From: Arcobacter sp. UBA7394
Lineage (GTDB): Bacteria; Campylobacterota; Campylobacteria; Campylobacterales; Arcobacteraceae
Length of the DNA stretch: 13,023 nucleotides
Direction: 5' to 3'
Assembly (NCBI GenBank): GCA_002470185.1
Contig: DKNG01000166.1
Location: 7,197-20,219, forward strand
The position numbers were made by a program, and so were the translations under genes. Below the pieces are notes generated by a model. The model was not told the origin of the DNA. It made no database searches and worked only from the letters and a program-made list of their open reading frames with translations. The first letter of the stretch is position 1. Every line of letters begins with the position of its first letter. This document shows positions 7,548 to 13,023 of this stretch, in pieces.

Positions 7548-8600
7548 ATGAAAAAAACAACAATCGCTTTATTAGCATCTGCTGCTTTAACTGTATCTTT
7601 AAGTGCTAGAGACCAAATCAAAATCGTTGGTTCTTCAACTGTATATCCATTCGCATCTTCTGTTGCTGAAGAATTAGGAGCAACTTCTAAGTTCCCAACT
7701 CCTGTAGTTGAATCTACTGGTTCAGGTGGTGGTATGAAATTATTTTGTGCTGGTAATGGATTAAATACTCCTGATATTACTAATGCATCAAGAAGAATGA
7801 AAGCTAAAGAATTTAAAATGTGTGAAAAAAATGGAGTAACTGATATTACTGAATCTGTAATTGGTTATGATGGTATTGCATTTGCACAATCTAAATCTAA
7901 CATGGATTTTGATATTTCAAGAGAACACTTAGCATTAGCAGTAGCTAAAGAAGTACCTTCTAAAGATGGTAAGAAATTAATTGCTAACCCATACAAAAAA
8001 TGGTCAGACATTGATGCTTCTTTACCAAATAGAGAAATTGTTGTTTATGGACCACCAAAATCTTCAGGAACTAGAGATGCATTCGAAGAATTAGTAATGC
8101 AAAAAACATTCAAAAAATTACCAGTTTATACTGATATTTATAAAGCTGACAAAAAAGCTAACAAAAAATACAAAAAATATTCTGTAGTTAGAACTGATGG
8201 TGTTTATGTTGAATCTGGTGAAAATGATAACTTAATCGTTCAAAAATTAGATAAAAATAAAAATGCATTTGGTGTATTTGGATTCTCTTTCTTAGTTGAA
8301 AATGATGATATGATTAAAGGTGCTACAATTAATGGTGTTAAACCAACTCCATCAAATATTTCATCTTCTAAATACCCAGTATCTAGATCATTATTCTTCT
8401 ACATCAAAAACTCTCATAAAAAAGACGTTCCTGCAATGAACAAATATGTAAACTTATTTATGTCTGAGAAGATGATTGGTAAAGAAGGTATCTTAGGTGA
8501 AATTGGACTTATAGCTTTACCAGATGCAGCAAGAAATGCAATTAGATCTTCTGTTTCAAAAAGTACTAAACTTACTTTATCTGACTTAAAAAAACACTAA
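7548..8600 (+). CDS. pstS: Periplasmic phosphate-binding protein PstS
   Basis: A 350-residue substrate-binding protein that captures inorganic phosphate in the periplasm and hands it to PstCA. It has a Sec signal peptide (residues 1-20, cleavage after LSA) and no lipobox, so it should be free in the periplasm. Phosphate-binding blocks are VGSSTVYPF (27-35), ESTGSGGGMK (55-64), ASRRM (80-84) and SSGTRDAF (172-179). A GGAG ribosome-binding site (7534-7537) precedes the ATG. The gene has its own Pho-box promoter and is followed by two stem-loops before a c-di-GMP gene, so it is separated from its transporter genes pstCAB by about 1.9 kb. The lone position between strong regulatory signals suggests it is made in excess over the permease. 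Confidence 0.95.
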   Translation: MKKTTIALLASAALTVSLSARDQIKIVGSSTVYPFASSVAEELGATSKFPTPVVESTGSGGGMKLFCAGNGLNTPDITNASRRMKAKEFKMCEKNGVTDITESVIGYDGIAFAQSKSNMDFDISREHLALAVAKEVPSKDGKKLIANPYKKWSDIDASLPNREIVVYGPPKSSGTRDAFEELVMQKTFKKLPVYTDIYKADKKANKKYKKYSVVRTDGVYVESGENDNLIVQKLDKNKNAFGVFGFSFLVENDDMIKGATINGVKPTPSNISSSKYPVSRSLFFYIKNSHKKDVPAMNKYVNLFMSEKMIGKEGILGEIGLIALPDAARNAIRSSVSKSTKLTLSDLKKH

Positions 8601-8607
8601 TTAACCC

Positions 8608-8638
8608 TTAAGAAGAGGAATGCTTCCCCTCTTCTTAA
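8608..8638 (+). terminator. Stem-loop directly after pstS
   Basis: Perfect 11-bp arms at 8608-8618 (TTAAGAAGAGG) and 8628-8638 around a 9-nt loop, 7 bp after the pstS stop codon. There is no T-run after it on either strand, so it may be an attenuator or an mRNA 3'-end protector rather than an efficient terminator. It abuts the long hairpin at 8638-8709. Confidence 0.55.
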
Positions 8639-8709
8639 AGTAGCCTTACTCATGGATTTTTATCTATTTACGCGAACGAATAGGTAAAAATCCATAAGTA
8701 AGGTTACTT
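8638..8709 (+). repeat. Long imperfect hairpin before the EAL-CBS-GGDEF gene
   Basis: Arms 8638-8668 and 8679-8709 pair over 31 positions: 28 Watson-Crick pairs, two G-U pairs (8643/8704 and 8663/8684) and one C-A mismatch (8651/8696), around a 10-nt loop. It ends 17 bp before the next start codon, and the ribosome-binding site AGGA (8718-8721) lies just outside it. The right arm contains its own dyad, AAGTAA-GG-TTACTT (8696-8709). Confidence 0.75.
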
Positions 8710-8726
8710 CCATTCTTAGGATACAC

Positions 8727-10460
8727 ATGACAAAAAAATGGACAAAAATTCTTGAAAAGTTAGATTATGCTTTTCAACCTATTATTCACTCACACTCTGG
8801 TAAAATATTTGCAGTAGAAGCTCTTATTCGAAATGTTCATAAAACTGATTATCTAAGTAATATCCAAAGTTTATTTGACCTAGCTTTTGAAGAAGATATT
8901 CTCTATGAAGTTGATTTAGTCTTAAGAGAAATGGCTATTAAAAAATTTGCAGGAATTAAAATTGAAAACCTAAGACTTTTTTACAATCTTGATAATAGAA
9001 TTATCTATAATAAAAACTATTCAGAAGGTAATACTTCTAAAATTCTACAAAAATACAATCTTCCAAAAAGTTCTATCTGTTTTGAATTAAGTGAAAAAGG
9101 TACAACAATAGAGCAAAATGCCTTATCTACAATGATTCAAAACTACAAAAAAAGTGGTTATCAAATAGCCATTGATGATTTTGGAATTGGGGTATCTGGA
9201 TTAAAACTTTTATACTTTTCAGAAGCACATATAATCAAACTAGATCGATTCTTTATTTCTAATATTGATTCAGACTCTAAGAAAAAACTATTCTGTTCTT
9301 CAATTGTTGAGATGGCTCATACAATGGGTATGAAAGTAATTGCTGAGGGTGTTGAGAATACTAATGAATTTTATACATGTAAAGAAATTGGTGTTGATTT
9401 TATCCAAGGATTTTTAGTTCAAAAACCAACACAAGATATTTCTGAATTAAAATCTATTTATAAAGATATTTCAAAAATTATTCATAATAACCAAAGAACT
9501 GAATTAACAACACATATCGATAAAGAATATATACAAAACATTGAGCCACTTGATATTAATAGTTCACTACATGATTTATTTGTTTATTTTAAAGAGAATA
9601 CTAAAAATACTTTTGTTCCTATAGTTGATGAACACAAAACTTTATTGGGTGTGATTTATGAAGTTGATATTAAAAAAATATCTTATTCTCAATATGGTTT
9701 ATCACTTGCTAAAAATAACAATATAGCTTCATCATTAAAAAAATATATTAAAAAAGTTTTATCAGTGGAAGCTTCATGGGGAATTGATAAAACACTAAAT
9801 AGATTTAATCATAATCAAAAACAAACAGCAGGTATTTTTATTACAAATGCAGAAAAATACAATGGGTTTATTGATTTAAGTTCTCTTCTAATTTTATCAC
9901 ATAGAAGAAATATTGAAATAGCCTCAAACCAAAACCCTCTTACTAAACTTCCTGGGAATCAACAAATCGAGAAATTTATTCATGAATCAATTAAAAATAA
10001 AAAAAGAGATGAATCATTTATGCTTTACTTTGATTTTAATGATTTCAAACCTTTTAATGATTATTATGGATTTAGACAAGGAGATAGAGCTATCTTAATC
10101 TTCTCAGAATTAATTCAAAAGAAATATTCATCTGATAATTTCATTGCACATATTGGAGGAGATGACTTTTTTATCGGAATTAAAAATTGTAGTTTTGAAG
10201 AAGTATTTGAACTTACAAATAATGTACTAGAAGAGTTTAGAGATACTGCTAAAAACTTATATAGTAATGATGACAAAAAAAATGGTTACATAATTACAAA
10301 AGATAGATTTGAAGTAAAAAGAAAATTTAATCTCTTATCCACTTCATGTGCCATTATTGGTGTAAATTCCAAATCTCAAATAGCTAATTTTGACCATACA
10401 TTGAACCTACTAAAGAAACACTCAAAGAAGTATCCTTTCCCTCTAAGCGCCACTATATAG
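8727..10460 (+). CDS. Soluble EAL-CBS-GGDEF cyclic-di-GMP enzyme
   Basis: A 577-residue cytoplasmic protein without membrane helices. An N-terminal EAL phosphodiesterase domain (about 1-245) keeps all expected active-site residues: E31 (EALIR), N87, E120 (FELSE), D150-D151 (IDDFGIG), K171, E207 and E210 (AEGVE) and Q227. The middle (about 260-390) resembles a CBS pair, with blocks such as FVPIVDEHKTLLGVI and AGIFI. The C-terminal GGDEF domain (about 400-577) retains D436, N444 and D453, but its A-site reads GGDDF (477-481) and it lacks an RxxD inhibitory site. I expect c-di-GMP hydrolysis, with the GGDEF part regulatory or weakly cyclising. It lies between pstS and pstC, reads in their direction, and ends 4 bp before the pstC Pho box. 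I see no clear promoter of its own, so it may rely on read-through from pstS. Confidence 0.88.
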   Translation: MTKKWTKILEKLDYAFQPIIHSHSGKIFAVEALIRNVHKTDYLSNIQSLFDLAFEEDILYEVDLVLREMAIKKFAGIKIENLRLFYNLDNRIIYNKNYSEGNTSKILQKYNLPKSSICFELSEKGTTIEQNALSTMIQNYKKSGYQIAIDDFGIGVSGLKLLYFSEAHIIKLDRFFISNIDSDSKKKLFCSSIVEMAHTMGMKVIAEGVENTNEFYTCKEIGVDFIQGFLVQKPTQDISELKSIYKDISKIIHNNQRTELTTHIDKEYIQNIEPLDINSSLHDLFVYFKENTKNTFVPIVDEHKTLLGVIYEVDIKKISYSQYGLSLAKNNNIASSLKKYIKKVLSVEASWGIDKTLNRFNHNQKQTAGIFITNAEKYNGFIDLSSLLILSHRRNIEIASNQNPLTKLPGNQQIEKFIHESIKNKKRDESFMLYFDFNDFKPFNDYYGFRQGDRAILIFSELIQKKYSSDNFIAHIGGDDFFIGIKNCSFEEVFELTNNVLEEFRDTAKNLYSNDDKKNGYIITKDRFEVKRKFNLLSTSCAIIGVNSKSQIANFDHTLNLLKKHSKKYPFPLSATI

Positions 10461-10464
10461 GCAT

Positions 10465-10496
10465 GTAACCATCTTGTAACCATTGCCTTTTATAAT
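10465..10496 (+). promoter_or_regulatory. Putative Pho box and promoter of pstCAB
   Basis: GTAACC at 10465-10470 and again at 10476-10481, 11 bp apart, followed after 9 bp by a perfect TATAAT (10491-10496). The repeats occupy the place of the -35 box, the classic layout of a promoter activated by a PhoB-type regulator. The two sites share more than the core: both read TGTAACCA in the second half-site. Transcription would begin near 10503, about 25 nt before the pstC start. Confidence 0.75.
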
Positions 10497-10522
10497 AAAA
10501 AAATAATTTAATAAAAAGGCAA
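10483..10522 (+). promoter_or_regulatory. Inverted repeat that can mask the pstC ribosome-binding site
   Basis: TTGCCTTTT (10483-10491) is perfectly complementary to AAAAGGCAA (10514-10522), which contains most of the pstC ribosome-binding site (AAAAAGG, 10513-10519). The left arm lies upstream of the expected start of the Pho-box transcript, so only transcripts running in from the c-di-GMP gene could form the hairpin. The loop is 22 nt, which makes it fairly weak. Confidence 0.4.
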
Positions 10523-10527
10523 AAGTA

Positions 10528-11457
10528 TTGAGCACTTTTGAATCAAGAAATAAGCAAAGAGAGTTAATAGAAAAACTAATTAAACTAGCTTTAGTTACAG
10601 CTTCTGTTATCTCAATTCTAACTACATTCGGTATTCTTTTTTCGATTCTTTTTGAAGCAATCGAATTTTTCCAAATGAGAAGTTTTTGGTATTTTATCAC
10701 TGGAACTGAATGGTCACCAGGTGTTGAAGGTAGTAAATTTGGAGCTGTTCCAATTTTTGCTGGAACTTTTGTTATCACAATAATTGCACTACTAGTTGCA
10801 ATTCCAATTGGTTTAGGTTCTGCTGTTTACATGAGTGAATATGCAAGTCCTACATTAAGAGATTACTTAAAGCCAATACTTGAAGTATTAGCTGGTATTC
10901 CAACAGTTGTTTATGGTTTCTTCGCAGCTATTACAGTTGCACCTTTAATTGTAAAGATGGCAGATGCAGTAGGATTGGAAGCTACATTTAACTCAGCCTT
11001 AGCATCTGGTGTTGTTATGGGTATTATGATTATTCCTGTTATCTCATCTTTATCTGATGATGTAATTAGATCGGTTCCTGATTCACAGAGAAAAGCAGCT
11101 TTTGGTTTAGGTATGACACATGGGGAGACAATTAGAAATATTGTTTTACCATCAGCATTACCTGGAATTATTTCAGCATCATTATTAGGACTTTCTAAAG
11201 CTTTAGGTGAAACAATGATTGTTGTTATGGCAGCAGGACTTCGACCAAACTTATCATGGAATCCTTTGGAAGATATGACAACTGTTACAGTAACTATTGT
11301 AAATTCATTAGTGGGTGATTTTGAATTTAATTCACCAGAGACGCTATCAGCATTTGCATTAGGTCTTATTTTATTCGTAGTAACTCTAGTACTAAATATG
11401 ATTTCATTATCGTTAATTAGAAAATTCAAAGAAAAATATAAAGTGAACACATTATGA
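10528..11457 (+). CDS. pstC: Phosphate ABC transporter permease PstC
   Basis: A 309-residue inner-membrane permease that forms the phosphate channel with PstA. About six hydrophobic segments are visible (roughly 22-44, 75-101, 119-142, 157-175, 212-236 and 275-295). EVLAGIPTVVYGFFA (119-133) is conserved in PstC, and the EAA loop contacting PstB is at about 183-213 (VPDSQRKAAFGLGMTHGE...). The start is a TTG: it is placed 8 nt after a good AAAAAGG site, the translation begins there in a charged N-terminus, and the next in-frame methionine is only at residue 50, past the first helix. It overlaps pstA by 4 bp (ATGA, 11454-11457). Expression should follow the Pho box immediately upstream. Confidence 0.93.
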   Translation: MSTFESRNKQRELIEKLIKLALVTASVISILTTFGILFSILFEAIEFFQMRSFWYFITGTEWSPGVEGSKFGAVPIFAGTFVITIIALLVAIPIGLGSAVYMSEYASPTLRDYLKPILEVLAGIPTVVYGFFAAITVAPLIVKMADAVGLEATFNSALASGVVMGIMIIPVISSLSDDVIRSVPDSQRKAAFGLGMTHGETIRNIVLPSALPGIISASLLGLSKALGETMIVVMAAGLRPNLSWNPLEDMTTVTVTIVNSLVGDFEFNSPETLSAFALGLILFVVTLVLNMISLSLIRKFKEKYKVNTL

Positions 11458-12644
11458 TTAAAAGAAAAAGTAAAAAAACACAAGAGAATAATCCATTCTA
11501 TGACCCAGCTTTAAAAAAAAGACATAGAAGTGCAAAGAGATTCAAGAAGTTTACATTAACTTCTCTAATCTTCTCAATCGCTTTTTTAGCTTTCTTCTTA
11601 GTTGATATTATTGGAAAAGGTACCCCAGCTTTCACAATCACTTATTTAAAAGTTGATGTTTCATATAACGAAAAATCATTAGATGATTCAAGATATGCAG
11701 TTGAAAAAAAGTATAGAAAAATTGTTTCAAGAGCATGGTTAAGAGAATTACCAAGACATGTTGAAGCAGATCCAAAACTTATGAATACAACTCAAAGTAT
11801 TTGGGTTTTAGCAGATGACCAAGTTGATCAATATATGAAAGATCATCACTATAAATTAAAAAGAAAAGATAGAGCTTTAGTAGATGATATGAAAGCACAT
11901 GGTTTAGTTGACCAAAGGTTTAATGCAATTTTCTTCAAAAATGGAGATTCTAAAATTCCTGAGTTCGCTGGTTTATTCTCAGCAATGGTTGGTTCAGTAT
12001 TAACACTGATTATTACAATGTTAGTTGCTTTCCCATTAGGTGTAATGACAGCTATTTATTTAGAAGAGTTTGCAGAAGATAACAAATTTACAAGATTTAT
12101 TGAAGTAAATATTAATAACCTTGCAGCAATTCCATCTATTCTATTTGGTTTATTAGGACTTGCAATTTTTATTAACCTTTTTGGTATGCCAAGATCTTCA
12201 CCTCTAGTTGGTGGATTAACTCTAGCACTTATGACACTACCAATTATTATTGTTAGCTCACGAGCAGCATTAAGAGCAGTTCCAGATTCAATTAGACAAG
12301 CTGGTTATGGATTAGGATTAACAAAAATCCAAGTTACTAAAGACCACGTTTTACCACTAGCATTTCCAGGAGTATTAACTGGTTCTATTATTGGTTTAGC
12401 ACAAGCAATGGGTGAAACAGCTCCATTAATTATTATTGGTATGATTGCATTTATTCCAGATGCACCAACATCAGTTATGGATGCCGCAACAGTTATGCCA
12501 GCACAACTGTTCACATGGGCAGGAATGCCAGAGAGAATGTATATAGAAAAAACAGCTGCAGGGATCATGGTACTGCTTTCAGTACTTATTTCATTAAATG
12601 CAATTGCAATTTATTTAAGAAAAAAATTCGAAGTTAAATGGTAG
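11454..12644 (+). CDS. pstA: Phosphate ABC transporter permease PstA with DUF3333 extension
   Basis: A 396-residue inner-membrane permease, about 100 residues longer than E. coli PstA. The excess is an N-terminal part (about 20-165) that I assign to DUF3333: a basic cytoplasmic start, one helix (33-53) and a charged, probably periplasmic, stretch with no membrane character. The permease domain follows (about 175-390), with helices, the conserved [14 protein letters not shown] (222-235) and the EAA loop (270-305, [22 protein letters not shown]...) that contacts PstB. DUF3333 is known from PstA proteins of several proteobacteria; its role is not known. Translation is coupled to pstC by the ATGA overlap, and pstB follows after 11 bp. 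Confidence 0.93.
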   Translation: MIKRKSKKTQENNPFYDPALKKRHRSAKRFKKFTLTSLIFSIAFLAFFLVDIIGKGTPAFTITYLKVDVSYNEKSLDDSRYAVEKKYRKIVSRAWLRELPRHVEADPKLMNTTQSIWVLADDQVDQYMKDHHYKLKRKDRALVDDMKAHGLVDQRFNAIFFKNGDSKIPEFAGLFSAMVGSVLTLIITMLVAFPLGVMTAIYLEEFAEDNKFTRFIEVNINNLAAIPSILFGLLGLAIFINLFGMPRSSPLVGGLTLALMTLPIIIVSSRAALRAVPDSIRQAGYGLGLTKIQVTKDHVLPLAFPGVLTGSIIGLAQAMGETAPLIIIGMIAFIPDAPTSVMDAATVMPAQLFTWAGMPERMYIEKTAAGIMVLLSVLISLNAIAIYLRKKFEVKW

Positions 12645-12655
12645 AAGGAAAGAAT

Positions 12656-13023
12656 ATGTCAAAAAAGAACAATAAAGTAAAAGTAAAAGTAGAAGAATTA
12701 AATCTTTGGTATGGAGATAATCATGCTTTACATGGAATTGATGTAGAACTATATGAAAATAAAATTACAGCATTAATTGGACCTTCTGGATGTGGTAAAT
12801 CAACATTTCTTCGATGTTTAAATAGAATGAATGACTTAATCAATATTGTAAAAATTGATGGGGAAGTAGTAATTGATAAAAAGAATATCTATGATAAAGA
12901 TGTAGATGAAGTTTCAGTTAGAAAAAGAATTGGTATGGTATTTCAACAACCAAATCCATTCCCAAAATCAATTTATGACAATGTAGCTTACGCTCCACTA
13001 AAACATGGAATTGTAAGAAAAGG
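12656..13023 (+). CDS. pstB: Phosphate ABC transporter ATP-binding protein PstB (cut by window end)
   Basis: The first 122 codons of a gene that runs off the right edge; no stop codon is reached. It encodes the ATPase that powers PstCA. Visible motifs are the Walker [10 protein letters not shown] (residues 42-50), the following [11 protein letters not shown] typical of PstB, and the Q-loop VFQQPNPFP (95-103) with [14 protein letters not shown] after it. The Walker B, signature and H-loop lie beyond the window. A GAAGGAAAG ribosome-binding site fills the 11-bp gap after pstA. A Lys-rich N-terminus ([10 protein letters not shown]) precedes the core. Genes often found after pstB, such as phoU, would be next if present. 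Confidence 0.95.
   Translation, partial: MSKKNNKVKVKVEELNLWYGDNHALHGIDVELYENKITALIGPSGCGKSTFLRCLNRMNDLINIVKIDGEVVIDKKNIYDKDVDEVSVRKRIGMVFQQPNPFPKSIYDNVAYAPLKHGIVRK

Noticed and set aside
8702..8707. GGTTAC in the long hairpin as an inverted Pho half-site, with GTAGCC in the other arm
   Set aside because: It is a single half-site without a partner at 11 bp. GGTTAC also occurs by chance inside prfA and the c-di-GMP gene. It does not meet the standard of the paired sites.

Overview
The window is ordinary chromosomal DNA of an AT-rich Campylobacterota bacterium, most likely of the Arcobacter group. I base this on the AT-rich codon use, the Campylobacterota-like gene pairs (glmM-lspA, rpsT-prfA), a LeuC of the HacA-like subfamily, a PstA with the DUF3333 insert, and a sulfide:quinone reductase. 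There are no mobile elements, tRNA or rRNA genes, or CRISPR arrays. The assignment to a genus is inference.

Left arm (about 1-5730, all on the minus strand, so read right to left): glmM (phosphoglucosamine mutase, cell wall precursors) overlaps lspA (lipoprotein signal peptidase) by 4 bp. After 76 bp, which hold a plausible promoter, come leuC (leucine synthesis) and mobA (molybdenum cofactor guanylylation), 2 bp apart. A further 105 bp with a candidate promoter leads to a Tat-exported type II sulfide:quinone oxidoreductase. It is followed by a stem-loop and a 75-residue two-helix membrane protein of unknown function. Positions 1-155 hold no credible gene.

Centre (5730-7400): a short divergent region separates glmM from rpsT, which is followed by prfA (release factor 1). 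prfA ends in a palindrome that looks like a terminator. A 65-residue DUF1653-like protein follows.

Right arm (7400-13023, plus strand): a high-affinity phosphate uptake locus, pstS - [EAL-CBS-GGDEF gene] - pstC - pstA - pstB (cut by the window end). The main finding is here. The same paired direct repeat, GTAACC with an 11-bp period, stands upstream of both pstS and pstC, and at pstC it lies 9 bp before a perfect TATAAT. I read these as a PhoB/PhosR-type Pho box of this lineage. A cyclic-di-GMP enzyme with an intact phosphodiesterase site sits between the two Pho-box promoters. This suggests that phosphate starvation is wired to c-di-GMP turnover, by analogy with RapA of Pseudomonas fluorescens. 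Two consecutive stem-loops, one with a 31-position stem, separate pstS from the c-di-GMP gene and could set how much read-through it receives. A third inverted repeat before pstC pairs its ribosome-binding site with upstream sequence that only read-through transcripts would contain.
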